Assembly: GCA_037127255.1 (NCBI GenBank)
Contig: JBANSL010000004.1
Span: 74,546,627-74,610,626 of the forward strand
Direction of reading: 5' to 3'
Length of the DNA stretch: 64,000 nucleotides
DNA from: Persicaria tinctoria
Lineage: Eukaryota > Streptophyta > Magnoliopsida > Caryophyllales > Polygonaceae
The notes beneath the pieces were generated by a model. It made no database searches. It was not told the DNA's origin and was given only the letters and a program-made list of their open reading frames with translations. This document shows, one piece after another, positions 32,905 through 45,200 of this stretch (the first letter of the stretch is position 1; each line of letters opens with the position of its first letter). The translations under genes were made by a program, and so were the position numbers.

Positions 32905-33433
32905 ATCCGAATCTCCGGGGGGCTATCGCTGCCTTTAAGACTGTTAATAATAAAATTGAACTTATATTTTCAATTTTATCTCAACAAGACCTACAAACCT
33001 ATTGGATTTAAATTCTAAGTCTTGTTGAGATAAAATTTCTCTTTGCGAAAGAAAAGATGCGAGTTCGATTCCCGCTATCCACTCAAGCTACCTTCATTTG
33101 ACGAGGAAAGCAAAATAGGGTACATATATATATAAGTTGTATAACTAACTGAGGCGAGATGAGTTGACAGCTAACTAACACAATGCAAGTCTCAAAATCA
33201 AACTCTGGAAATAGAACACCTTTTAAAACCAGTGAATTCCCATGTTACACTATGAAATCCAATATAAAAAAAATTGTTGATCAATACATAAAGTTGAGCT
33301 TTCTAATCTTCCATTCATTTCGTATGATTGCTAGAAAAATTAAAGTCTATAAAATCAAAATTCAGACACTGCTGCAAAGGGAAGGTATCATCCCCTGGGT
33401 GATGGAGATCGGTACCCTGGAGTTCAGCTACAG

Positions 33434-36400
33434 TCAGTTTGCAGTTTGCACTGTCAAGTTTTGTACACCCAGATCGTGGTACAATCCATGTGTGTACTGC
33501 AACAGTGGTCTATCGTCTATCCCGGGTTTCACCTGTTGATTAAGAGAGGATTCAGACACCGATCTACATAGAAGAGGGAAAAGCGACGAGCCCAACAGTA
33601 TGACTGGGATATATGCATGCTACCTGTAGGGAAAGTGAGCCAACCGTATGACCAGGCACTAGCTCCCAAGATCGGGCATCAGAAACATCTACAACGTCTT
33701 CATGAGAAGCGACCTATCAGCGCGCGTACATGTAGTCAGATATTCAGATGAGCTTATAATTGAAGGCGAGATGAATGATATAACTGAATTGAAATTTGTA
33801 AGAAAGGTTCACCTGTCTATAGCATTTACTTATGGCTGAAGGAGGTATTCCAGGAGGTGCACTTTGGAGGAGGATTCGGCCCGCTGCCTTAAAGAGTGGT
33901 AGGACAAGGATAAATACTGTGACTGAAACAAGTCCTAGGCACAATACCTCAGCATTTTGGATCCTGCAAACAAGGGACAAAATTTTCGGGGCAGTATTAA
34001 AACCCGAGGGCTGATGAATTTGCTGTTTATGAAGAGCAACAGCAGCTAGATGCAGAAAATAAAAAAGGAAAGTGCATTACCCGAGTGACAAAAACCAGGA
34101 TGCCAGGATTAACCCTGCACTGATAATTGATTGAGAAACTGATTGAGTCCAAGCAAGAAGTGGTAATGAAGGGATAGGAAATAAGGAAGGGCTGATAGAA
34201 ATTTGAACCTGCGAATGGAATCTGAAAGAACATGCAAGCAGACGGAATGATTATTCAAGTCTTCTGCATTTCTGTACGCTGAAAACAACAGAGCAATATG
34301 TAAGTAGCGGATTGCTGATAGGTTTACTCCTGTATATCAAACTAACGAAATATTGAAAAGGGAAACTAATAACAAGAATACACGATGCAGATGTATGAAT
34401 CCCTAAAATCAAATTATATAACAGCAGTCCCAGCCAACTCAAATTAGCAGTTCGATAGCAAGCATAAATATAAGAGGTTAAAAAAAAAAAACTTGATCTG
34501 GTGAGGAAGGCTTACGTAAATTAACACGTGCATAATTTCTGAAGAACCAAACTCCAATTAGATTCACCAATAAATTTGTCACTGCTGAAACAATGAGATA
34601 GTGCCTGCAATTGATGAAGTGAGCAAACCAATGGAGAATAGAAACCACAAGTTCTGTTGTAAGTAATTTAATTATTGTTTCCATTAATATTTAAGAATAA
34701 AACAACATGAAGCCAAACAATATTTAAGAATAGAAACCACAAGCTCTGTTGTAAGTAATTTAATTATTGTTTCCATTAATATTTAAGAATAAAACAACAT
34801 GAAGCCAAACAATTCAAGAATATGATTTTCGATGTAAAATGATGCAGGCAATGCCAACTGAACAGATGACATATAATACAAGAATTTACATGACAAATTT
34901 ATTCCAGTTGCATCAACTTACTTGTGCTCTGACTCATCTTGAATGAATGCATGAAGAGCTTCCACGGCCAAGGAAAATGACATAAACAGAAGAAAGAGCT
35001 GTCTACACATACAGCAGTACAGTTAAATTATATATTAGAGTTGAAAAAACTTTTAATCTAATTCAAGAAGCTGTCAAAAAATGTAGAGCCGGGTGACGAG
35101 CAAGTAAATTTCTAGCAAGATGAAAATATACAAAACTGACTGTGTTTGTGTGAGAATTCATTATCAGGGGAAAAAATAAGATATTTATTATCAATAACAA
35201 AATGACAAGTTGATAACTGCAGATAGGCCCAACAAGCAGGACAGCAAACATGTTTAAATAGAGCTCAACTAGCAGCAACAAAATAACATAACAAGGAAAT
35301 GTCTAAAACTTACAGCATTGGTAAAGGCGGACAAAACCTCCAGCCTTTTGTACCTGAAGCCAAAACCAATAACTTCCTCAATCAAATCATGTGTGAAAGA
35401 CTGGAATATGACCCAGAAAATCATATGTGAAAGACTGGAATATGACCCAGAAATGATAATAATTTGCAATACTGGAAAATCATGTGCAAGTAATCTAAAT
35501 ACTGTAGTAAATATCTGCGGATCCACCCTTTCCAATTAGCAGAGTAAAACTACAGAAAGATACAAAATATATCCACTAGAATACTGTAAAAATACCAATG
35601 TAATTAGCAAGAGGTTTGCAGAAAAAAAAATCAGCTGAAATAGGAGGCAGGACCTTTGGGTCACAGTTCAAAACTATCAGCCTCTTTCATAAGAAGGTCG
35701 GCAGACAGATTAGCAATGACAACATTTACAACAGCACTTCTAAAGTCAACATTTTAGGATATCAAGTCTCACTGCAATGTTTTCCTAAAAGCTTATAACA
35801 TAAGACAATTCCATTGGTATCTCTGAAGTTGGAAGTGAATACAATGCAACTTACCCATAAGTGTACACTCGATCAGCTTTTCTACGAGAAGCAGACATAG
35901 CAAACAATGAAAATGTTAAGAGCCCACATCCAAATGTCAAATGAAATGCGTCGGAGACCAACCCTGGATAGACATCAAGACCAAACACCAAGCATGAATT
36001 AAAATCAACCCGAAAGGGGAAATAGTGATAATTAAGAAGACCACCAAACAACAGAGAAATAAATGCAAACAATATATAATCAGGAAAGGTGTAGAATGAC
36101 ACAGTCACAGGTATAATTTCATACTGAAGAAGAAAGCAAGCAGTAGACAACACCAATGACACAAGTGATACTACGTAACTTGCTAAAATTTAATCCACTG
36201 CAAGAATTTAGCGTTCAAAGACTGAGATCAGAGATAAGCAACTTGAATCAAAGTTCAGATCAGAACGCCAATCAAATTCCAGCAGTTCCATCCATCTGAT
36301 TACTAGGACATGCCAATAAAAACGCATCTCTCAAACACGAAATTCGAACAGCAAATTTTGCGAGGAAGCAACAATGTTGACAAGTGGAGAAAATGTTTTT

Positions 36401-36865
36401 CAGAGTGCGCTTACCAATACGGCCGGAGAGAAGCCCAATAAACAGCTCAGTAGTTGAATACGCCACATTAAGAGTGATCAATACAAGCAGTTTCCTCATA
36501 GGCCTAGTTCCTCCCTTAAACAAAGACAAAACCAGCTCCACAACCGATAGCTTCTCCGGCGACTTGCCATTCTCCAACAACCAATCATTCTCCCCGCCGG
36601 CGTAAAAGCCAGGCGGAATATCGATGCTTGATACCGTCCTCGAAAACATATGTCTAGAGAAGCTCGCCGAATCCGGCGTGCTCGGAACCACAGATCGCTG
36701 TAACGAGGCCTGCCTGGCGAAAGCGAACCGGCGATCGGCCCCCGCAGCGAGCCCCAAATCGACGTCGGCCGCTTGAGAAGCTGCGCCTCGGTGCGCATCG
36801 TAGCTAAACGACATGCTTTTGGTGAAACTGTGCCGAGCTTCAGCTTCTGAATCGGCCGACGCCAT
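33434..36865 (-). CDS. Cation diffusion facilitator (CDF) zinc transporter, MTP5-like, ten exons, 404 aa
   Basis: Exons (minus): 36865-36415, 35963-35855, 35353-35314, 34998-34922, 34604-34516, 34278-34209, 34119-34081, 33963-33813, 33713-33624, 33532-33434. All junctions are GT/AG and in phase; 1215 bases. Order: a long polar N-terminus; membrane segments from about residue 128 (MRKLLVLITLNVAYSTTELF), GLVSDAFHLTFGCGLLTFSL, LFLLFMSFSLAVEALHAFIQ, HYLIVSAVTNLLVNLIGVWF, SDSIRSAGLILASWFLSLG and VLCLGLVSVTVFILVLPLF; then a cytoplasmic CDF C-terminal domain (SWELVPGHTVGSLSLQ). CDF proteins export zinc into organelles. The HxxxD of the fifth membrane segment is kept (HVLSD), but the second reads HLTFG, without Asp. 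That suggests a partner subunit in a Golgi heterodimer, as known for MTP5/MTP12; this assignment is inference. Confidence 0.88.
34636..34811. repeat. Tandem duplication, about 92-bp unit, in an intron of the CDF gene
   Basis: GAATAGAAACCACAAG begins at 34636 and again at 34728. The copies run nearly identically through TAAAACAACATGAAGCCAAAC. A 31-bp tandem duplicate is also present near 35385-35450 in the same gene. Confidence 0.9.
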
Positions 36866-37220
36866 AGAAAAACCCTAGAACTCTCCGCCGATTGGGAGAT
36901 CTAGGTGGACGAAAACAAGAGGAGACGAGAATTTGAGGATTCAAAACCCTCGGATTTACAGAATTTACGATCTGAATAGGGAGAAAGAGATTCCGATCGG
37001 CGAAGGGAGGAAAACAAACCAGCCGCCAGGGTTAGCCGGGAAAAGCTAAAATAGTGAAGCAAGTCAACCGACGGAAGGAACTAGCTAGACTGCAACTGCT
37101 GAATTTTCCCCATTTGGATCAGAATTGGATCAATTGGTGTTGCAATGACAGTACTTTTATTCCAAATATGGATTTGTTTAAACCAAATCATTTTTTAGTT
37201 CTACTTGTCAATGATATATA
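36866..37220 (-). promoter_or_regulatory. Leader and proximal promoter of the CDF gene
   Basis: The minus strand upstream of the ATG at 36865 is rich in CTCC and AGG stretches as expected for a leader. The probable promoter is bounded by the MITE beginning at 37221. No clear TATA box was assigned. Confidence 0.35.
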
Positions 37221-37410
37221 GGGTGTGTTTGGATTCCAAAATGAATTAATTATAAAGTATTATTTTCACATCGGTTTATGTGCATCTTTGGTACATCACA
37301 TATTTTACCTCGATTTTTGCGACTTTTTTAATTATTCAACCAAACATGCACATAAACCGAGGTGAAAATAATACATTATAATTAATGCATTTTGGAATCC
37401 AAACACACCC
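37221..37410. mobile_element. MITE, 190 bp, Tourist-like, long terminal inverted repeats
   Basis: Ends GGGTGTGTTTGGATTCCAAA and its exact reverse complement. The arms stay complementary for about 65 bases. ATA occurs on both sides (37218-37220 and 37411-37413), compatible with a 3-bp duplication. Confidence 0.85.
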
Positions 37411-37499
37411 ATAGTAACCAATAGGTCTAAAAAAAAGACATGAAAACTACAGGACCAAACACCCACCGAAATGAGCTAAAGTTAGCTCTTAGTCTTCAG

Positions 37500-37815
37500 G
37501 CTGGATTACTAGAGTTACGAAGAGGGATTTCTCTCGTTTTGAGGTGAAGGGTGACTGTTTAACAGTGATCAATGTCATGAAAGGGACTTGGCAGTACCCT
37601 TAGGAGATCAAGATGGCGATCTCGAATACTTTTGGTCTATGTAATGCTTTCGAGAGAGTTGTCTTCTATCACACCTTTAGAGAGGAATCATGTAGCTGAC
37701 ATATTGATGGCACATCTGGAACTCATTTCGACTTTCTTTGAGGAGCACTTTCCAATTGAGATTGACAATTTCGTTTGTCAAGACGCTATTGGGCGGTGGT
37801 TTAACCGCAGTTGAT
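37500..37815 (+). pseudogene. LINE-type RNase H remnant
   Basis: GDCLTVINVMKGTWQYP, a stop, EIKMAISNTFGL, then with a frame change RNHVADILMAHLELISTFFE and VCQDAIGRWFNRS. The order matches the second half of a plant RVT_3-like RNase H domain. It lies upstream of the CDF gene in the opposite orientation. Confidence 0.65.
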
Positions 37816-38059
37816 CACCCTCAAATCTTTATCTTGTATCAAAAAGAAAAAGAAAAAGAGTGAAGCTTCAATTTGGATCAAGTTTAAAAACGTGCTTAGC
37901 TGCGCTGTTGCGGCTCGGCTTGGTTAGTATACGAATAGGTTTGAGCCGAGTTCAAACTATTCCGCCTATATAATAATAATAATAATAACCCTAATGTGAA
38001 CATGATAATTGTAAAGGACCTTGTTATCCACACGACCAAGTTATCGCCATCGGCACGGT

Positions 38060-38440
38060 TCCGATGCCGGGTGCCCGAGCCGGTAAGAAATTTGCCTATG
38101 CCGACTCCCGAGATCGGCAAATCTGGACTGAACACTGCAGGCCTAAATTGACACTGATTGATTGGTCAACCTGCCACACGTCCCATCGTCAGACCGACGT
38201 CACATCGTCTGAGCCGTTGTCGGTTCCCCAAGTCGGCATGTAGAAAGCTGCAGGATTCCTTGCTACGACGTCACATCGGCTGAGCACTGCAAGCCTACGA
38301 CGTCACATCATCTGAGCCGCTGTCGGCTCCCAAATCGGCATGCAGAAACTCGGTTCAGACGGGGAATCTTGCAGGGAATCTCGCAAGGAATCTCATACCT
38401 TTACGTCCCATCTCTGAGCCGATGCTGGTTCCCCAAGTCA
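38060..38440. repeat. Degenerate tandem repeat with ACGTCACATC...GAGCCG and TCGGCATG words
   Basis: ACGTCACATCGTCTGAGCCG, GTCGGTTCCCCAAGTCGGCA and variants recur three to four times. A TATAAATA box follows near 38463, so this may be a promoter-bearing terminal region of a mobile element. Confidence 0.6.
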
Positions 38441-38699
38441 GTATTGCCGATTGCCGAACCCCTATAAATACCCACACCATGCCCCTTGCATTACACACGA
38501 AGGTAGAAACATTACCATTATAATCCTCCTCAGGAGATCGTCGTCGGGAGCCCGGACAACATTGTCGTCAAGAGATCATCGTCGTAGACATGGTAAATTT
38601 GAGTCTTCCTCGTGCATTCCAATTGCTAAAAGTACGTCTTGTAGGTCGCGTCCAGCACGATAACATATGGAAACAACATCAGAAGATGACGCGAGTGCG

Positions 38700-39530
38700 G
38701 ATGTGATACGTGGTTAGCCGTAGGATGGCCCGATCTTCGACAATCAAACTAGAATAACAAGAACGGAAGCAAACGACTCAAGAACAAGACAAAACGCAGC
38801 AAGACTCGAACAAAGAAGCAATAAAGACTCGACCGATAAGGACTGATTCGAACTAAAATAGAACGAGGCAAAGACCCCAGGCCTCCTAAGAGGGTAGGAA
38901 CCAAATACCAACTACTATAAAGCCCGCCTCTACAACCTTACACAATCAAGCGGACAACTTGAAGGCACAAGGAGGGGGCTTGTGGATACTAGATTCACCA
39001 AGTCTTGCGAAGTTGATGAACGGCAAAGCAAACCAAGCTAGATCAATACCAATAGTTTCAATTGAAGAGCACAACTCTATTCAATCGGCAAACACTCATT
39101 GTGTTTCACACAAAAAGAGAGCTTTTCTCATAAAATTCAACGTGAATGATTACAAAGGAGGCATTCGGCTTATATAGACCTAACTAGGGCCGAATGGACT
39201 GATTTTAATAAAACTAACAACTATAGGAATTAATTAAAATAATCTTAAAGTTTCCTAAAATAACTTAAGAAATATTCTAAAATAGGAAATACTATAAAAT
39301 CCCGTCAAAACATGACAGCTTGCAAAAATGTTGATTTTCGACCAAACTCTAGGACGAATCTAGAAAAACCTTCAACAGCAAAGTTGTAGATCTCTTCGTC
39401 CTCGTTCCAACAAAGTATGGCACGCCTCAATCCGATTAATATTGAAGCGGTACGACCCATTTTACAGAGACGTCGAAAAGCTGTCAAACTTCTGAACGAG
39501 AGTCTAAAACGTGATTAATCCAAGCTTGCA
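38700..39530. other. Unassigned repeat-like sequence, possibly antisense LTR material
   Basis: No recognisable frame. The minus strand has a TATA-like GGTCTATATAAGCC (near 39180-39167) in a setting like the LTR promoters seen elsewhere in the window. No matching partner LTR is in the window. Confidence 0.35.
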
Positions 39531-40200
39531 CCTTTGGACCTTCTCCCATGGTGGAGCCTTCTTCTTCCTCTTGAGGATGACTTAAATTGCACGAGCTCGC
39601 ATCATAGGTGTGTCCTAATGTGTCTTGGATGGTCCCGCATCAGGATGTGCCAAAAGTACATCAGTAACCTCGTCTACTCCAACCTTGGAGGACTTCCTGG
39701 TGGCGATATAGTATCCTTTTTGGTGGAGTTGGTGTAGTGCTTGCGGCAAGTCCCTCCGTCCCTCTGCAGTGCTTCTCCTCAACTGTGCTCATGTGTTGTA
39801 CACTTGACGAATGTCAGTCACGCAGTCATGATCATCATACTTCATCTCGCGTAGGACATCTTGAGGTCTTAACCCAACCAAGGTATCACAACGGACCTAC
39901 TGATGTTGGTTTGGTGTTCATCGACCATCATAGGGATTTCCTAACATCTTATCAGAGAGTTTGTGGTTATGCACACCGCATATAACCTTGATGGTCCAAT
40001 TGTCAACATCATTTTGACGACCCTCCAGCTCAAACTTGCAGCCGAGCTTCGTTGTTTTTCCTCGCCTACTCGATGATGGAGGAAAATCTAAGTCGATATC
40101 TCGACTATCACGAGCCCCTCCGTACTTATCACACACTAAACGAAAAGTACCAAATCCACTCATTTTGTTCTTCCATGACCGAGTGATCACAAATACCACG
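39530..40200 (-). pseudogene. MULE transposase N-terminal part (FAR1-like domain)
   Basis: Minus strand 40199-39918 encodes DFPPSSSRRGKTTKLGCKFE, WTIKVICGVHNHKLSDKML and GNPYDGR: the C...HNH zinc-binding FAR1-like domain at the start of plant MULE transposases. It continues with PQDVLREMKYDDHDCVTDIR, VYNT, a stop, and IATRKSSKVGVDEVTDVLLA (VLLAHPDAGPS), where the source protein would approach its DDE core. It is then truncated. Confidence 0.65.
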
Positions 40201-40264
40201 TTTTTTTTATCTTTCCTATATATCTAGCCTACACCTTCATGTTAACTTGATCGACCCAAACATC

Positions 40265-40450
40265 GAACCACAGATGATTGGGGGTCGTATGCACAAACGC
40301 ACATGCGCTAGTAGCCTAGCACACAAGTCGGGTGGGGTTCCGTTCTAAAACCAATTGGCAATAGAAGGAGTGGCCCACCGACTCATATACTATGGCTTGA
40401 TATGTTCAACTTTCCGATGTGGGACATTTTTGGTCACATTCACATCTCAA
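40265..40450. repeat. Dispersed repeat, second copy of 7265-7435
   Basis: Shares AACCAATTGGCAATAGAAGG and GCTTGATATGTTCAACTTTC with the first copy over about 170 bases in the same orientation. Confidence 0.75.
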
Positions 40451-40927
40451 CAAACCATAATCTGTACCCATATCAAGAGGTTGGTTTTGTTCTTGCATAA
40501 TGTAACTTCTATACTAAGAACATTTTCGCGCAAAATATCACTATATGCAATTTTACTAAGTATGTAAAAATAACGCTATATTATATGATGATTTCGTATT
40601 ACACCACTACGTTATATTGTGATTATATTCAAATAACAAATCCATAACTATCAAAACCTTCGAGCTATATGAACAACTTTGTTTGAGCTTCATTGCCATT
40701 ACGCTATATAGTTCTACAAACTTTAAACAATGTATAAAAAGTTTACTTTGAGATTTTTCACAACCTCCTCCGGATCATTATAAATAGAAATGTCGAATGG
40801 TAGCTCGCCTCCGCCATCTTCTTCCGGTAACCTCATTTTAACCGATGATGGAATCGAAAATGATAGACCTTCGACGAGAGATAATATGATAGAGAGAATT
40901 AACCGAAGTATCAAAGTTTATACAATA

Positions 40928-41165
40928 CTACCTCCGTTGCAAAATATAAGGGCTTTTACTTTTTTTTTGGCACGTTTTTTAATGAGCTAAAAACTTAATG
41001 AAATATTAAATTTTTATTAAATTTTTTTACATAGTATTATACATATTAACTTTATATATAATACTATGTAAAAAAATTTAATAAAAATTTAATATTTCAT
41101 GAAGTTTTTAGCTCATTAAAAAACGTGTCAAAAAGAAAAGCCCTTATATTTTACAACGGAGGTAG
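40928..41165. mobile_element. Stowaway-like hairpin MITE, 238 bp
   Basis: Ends CTACCTCCGTTGCAAAATAT and (reverse complement) CTACCTCCGTTGTAAAATAT. TA duplications at 40926-40927 and 41166-41167. The two halves are complementary almost throughout, with few mismatches. Confidence 0.92.
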
Positions 41166-41322
41166 TATCTCCTATTTATAGACCTTTGTGTGGCCAGGCA
41201 CAGGACATATATGCCGACTTCGGCACTCGGCATTGGCAAGGTTTATGCCGACTTTGGGATTCGGCAAAGGTAAAATCAATGCCGACTAGAACAATCAGCA
41301 TCGGCACCGTGCCGATGGCGAT

Positions 41323-42261
41323 ATTTTGCTATGCGAATAGCATACCCGATTGTAAAACAGCCGGAACAACCTCAGAATGTGCCCTAATATTCTGAACTTC
41401 TCGATCGGGTAATGTTGACAATTTGACATTTGAATTTTCATGGAATTTTACTTTACTCTTTCCAAATAAATTAATTAAACAATCTTCAATTGAATTTTAA
41501 TGTGGCACACATTGATATAGCTAAAAGATAATCTAATCGAATGTGATGATGCATTCAAGAAAATGCTCACTACACAGAAACCATTTTCATAAATAACATA
41601 GTACACAGATGACAGAGAGCGAAAATTTCAGCACTAGCACTAAACATGGTCACAAATGTCAAATGATTTTAGTTTAAAGAAGAAACTAGTGAGAAATTCT
41701 CACCACAAACTGAATTCACCAATCAGTACAAACACTAAATTTCGGACATACGAAACGAGATGATCAGCCCAATTTACAGTTCGCAGCTCTAGCAAATACC
41801 AAGCTTCCAATGCCCACTATACAAGGCCCTCAAGGCTTTTCTATCGTTTGGTTTCTGAAAGAAGACGCGCAAACGCATACCAAAACTGGGTAGCCCAAGA
41901 GATGAGCCCCGGGGTAGTTAAAATGGAGGCAAATTGGGTGGTCCTTGGGGAGTTCTTGCTCTCCGACGAATAATGTAGAGTGTGCACGACCAACCAAGGG
42001 TTAAGGGGCTCAAACAAAGTTTCCTCAGAGAACTAAGATGAGATTGGTATGCTATGTAATGTGAGCTTTACCTTCCAGCAAAACCCTGCACTTGTATAAT
42101 GTGAAGTCATGAGATTGTTCACCCACCATCAAAAACAAATAGCGGATCGGTCATTACCCAGAAGCATTTACAACAAACTGGGGATATGTAGTAGCAGAGA
42201 AGGCAATGTAGAGGGAAAAGGGAAGAAAATGGAGAATGATGGCCAAGGAATGATCATACCG
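41323..42261 (-). other. Region downstream of the NUDX23-like gene
   Basis: No confident gene. The part nearer 42261 probably includes the 3' UTR of the Nudix gene; the rest is AT-rich without recognisable repeats. Confidence 0.4.
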
Positions 42262-45200
42262 TCAAGGACACAGATGATAGTCCAGAGTGAATGCATGGAT
42301 ATCAGAAGGGCTTGTACCAGGCCTGCCACAATACGATTAAAATTTAGTAACCATAAGAGTAAATAGCCTGCAAAGACAGAACTACCAAAGGAAGGTTATG
42401 AAACATCAATATGATATTCCTCTGATCAACTAAGTGGCACCGCTAACAATGCAATCCAACAAAGATTAGGATCACAAAATGTAGGGTTCCTCAACTTACA
42501 GGCCAACGTTTGGCTCCATATTCAAGAATCAAAATTTCAGTTAACCGACACAAGTTTCGCAAAATCATAGCAGCTAACTGAAGAATAGGAATCACAAAAT
42601 GTAACCCAATATCAATGATTCATTTCATTTTATATAAGAATGCCATCACTCATCAACAGTCTTCCTACGCTGCAAACAAAGGACTTTCAATAAAGGGTAA
42701 TTAGTAACAAATACCATACTTTCATATTCCATTTGCAATAATACCCACTTTTTTTTAAATAAAAAATAATACCCACTTTTTAATTCCACTGCATTCCGTT
42801 AATATTTTTTGCACCAATACCCCCCAAAAATAGCAAAAGTACACCAACTACTAAAAAATTCATAAAAAAAGAAGAGGTAAAATCGAAATTTAATTTATGA
42901 AACTGGTGTAATTATGCAAATGAGCCTTCGATAAATAAGAGCCATCTTGGAATAAGATGCAAAATAGTTTACAATCTAAACACAAGGAAGATAATATCCT
43001 CCCTCATCAACCCAGGATAATCCCGCTTAATTCAGGGTATGGGGATAGAGATGTACACACCCTTACCTCGAGCAAATCGAGAGGATGTTTCCAAAATACT
43101 TGGAGATGACAAGAGTAAGGCTTCAAAACTAAATTCAGCTATGTGACAAAAACAACTGAATTTAGTTAAATTTCTCCAAAAATTGATACGGGGGCTAATT
43201 CATCTCAAAGGGCCTGTATAAAAACAGCCAAAGAGCCACATCCAAGCCCTAGGATAAAGATAAATATCAAGTTGCATAAGATAATGCAACAAAATATCGC
43301 ATTTTGTATGAGGTAAAACAATATTTACATAATCATCTCAATCCCACCTAAAAAATCAACTGATTTATGAACTCTGAATTGATTACCTTTTATTTATGGT
43401 ACCATAATGAAATTTAGGCCCCCCTGCTTTGATATCTTCAAGGTACTGCAGCAAATGAGGATAAATTACACAAATATCCCAGATGGCACAAGAGAAGAGA
43501 GAAAACTGTTATCATATATGGCCCCAAAACTTACCAGTTTTAAAGTGACCAACATTGATGAAAATGCAAGAGAATCAAGTGGCAGCTCATCCAGACCAAA
43601 AAGCCTGCATTCTATTGATTCAGGGCCAGCAGAAAAATGGGGCTTCTTCAATTTTGCCAAGAAGATGACATACGTCTGTTCAACATAATGCAGCAATAAG
43701 GAAAAACTCGAATGGGAGAACCACCCTATGATTTATTTCATATGTTTAACAAAGACATGTCTTACTTGACCAATAAGAGGGATATCTAATTGAGCAAAAG
43801 GTGACAACACTTCAACTTCTGCACCTGCTTCTTCTTGTGTCTCCCTGATTGCTCCTTCGGCAGCAGATTCCCCAATTTCCATGTAACCAGCAGGAAGAGT
43901 CCTATGAGAGCAGCATCACATAATCAAAATGTATAATCACCAGCATCGGAGAAACAAATGACCAGAACAAATGACCCTCCCAATCTGTATCGTTCTATAA
44001 ACTCACCAGAGACCATATGATGGTTGAATATTTCTCTTGCAAAGCAAGATCTTGTTCTCATGCTCGATAAGACAGCCTACAACCTGAAAGTATTAACAAT
44101 AGCCACACAAATCATGACAAACCTCGCTTCACACATAAGAACTAGTACCAGCATGGCATTTATTGTTGTACTATATGCATATATTTGAAGTAATCTTGGG
44201 TCTCGTTGGCTGAACATAGAATCCCAATCATTGCACACTCTTTCCCTTAAGAACACGTGGGTCTCAAACACCTTCATACGCATATTCCACTAATTAGAGA
44301 TGATTCGAGACCTACTTGTTCTTAAGAGAAAGAACTTGTATGTACTCAAAATGAATACATACATATTATGCTCTATGAAGAAAGGGCGCTAAATCTTTCA
44401 AACATATGGATGCAAAACATAAGGATGCATAGGAATGCATGACTCTAATAATTTATTTCAGTCCAAGGCCAGCTAATTCGTCAAATAAATTGCACAAGTA
44501 GAAAACAACAGATAAATGATTAAACTTCTGTTGGGAAATAGACATAATATATTCTTTGTAGTAAATGGGGAATTTCAAGCAACTAAATGGGGAATTTCAG
44601 GCACACCATCTTTGGATTCTGATATGCAATTTTTCCACATATAGTGCAGATTGCTCTTATCTTCTCCTCCCCATCAGGTATTTCATGCTTAGTTTGCCCA
44701 CCGCACCACTGGCAAAAGTTAATTTTTCGAGCATTTCCCTGTATAAAATCAACAGAGTATGTAAGGGTCTAAGTAGTGTCCAATTTAAGTAAGAAATGTT
44801 GGATTTACAGCACAGCAAGAGAGTATCAACACCATTTCCTTGCAATAACTTAACCATTAAAAATTGAAGTTCATACAGAGTTCAAAAGACCCTAATTAAA
44901 CGATAGTGTAGATCTTTATCAACACAAAAAATCATTTACAACGCATCTCGATTGAGAAATGATTATGCAGTTGAAGTGGCAAAACCTAAAATGAAGCGGC
45001 CGCAGATAGGTAGAACCGTAAAGTCTGCAAATTTGATACCAAGTACCCAACCCATCAAATGAACAACCAGACAACCCCAACCCACATTCCCATGCCCTAA
45101 TATCTCAATTGCACGCCCAAAATTTGGAAAAGGGGGATGAGATTAGGGTAGGAAAGAACAATTAACTCACTGCGCTCTTCAACGCAGCCGAGGAATCGGA

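Larger units (their letters stand above)
38043..41322 (-). mobile_element. MULE-like remnant bounded by 25-bp inverted repeats
   Basis: ATCGCCATCGGCACGGTTCC (38043 onward) and the reverse complement of 41298-41322 match at 24 of 25 bases. Both flanks hold GCCGACTT-type repeats. The unit includes a minus-strand FAR1-like transposase N-terminus (39530-40200) and a hairpin MITE. No target duplication could be found, so these may be subterminal rather than true ends. Confidence 0.5.

Noticed and set aside
33010..33090. tRNA gene or tRNA-derived SINE (GAGTTCGATTCCCGC resembles a B box)
   Set aside because: No matching A box at the right spacing and no cloverleaf could be drawn.
43407..43688. Plus-strand 93-residue frame
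   Set aside because: It is antisense to exons 5 and 6 of the Nudix gene.
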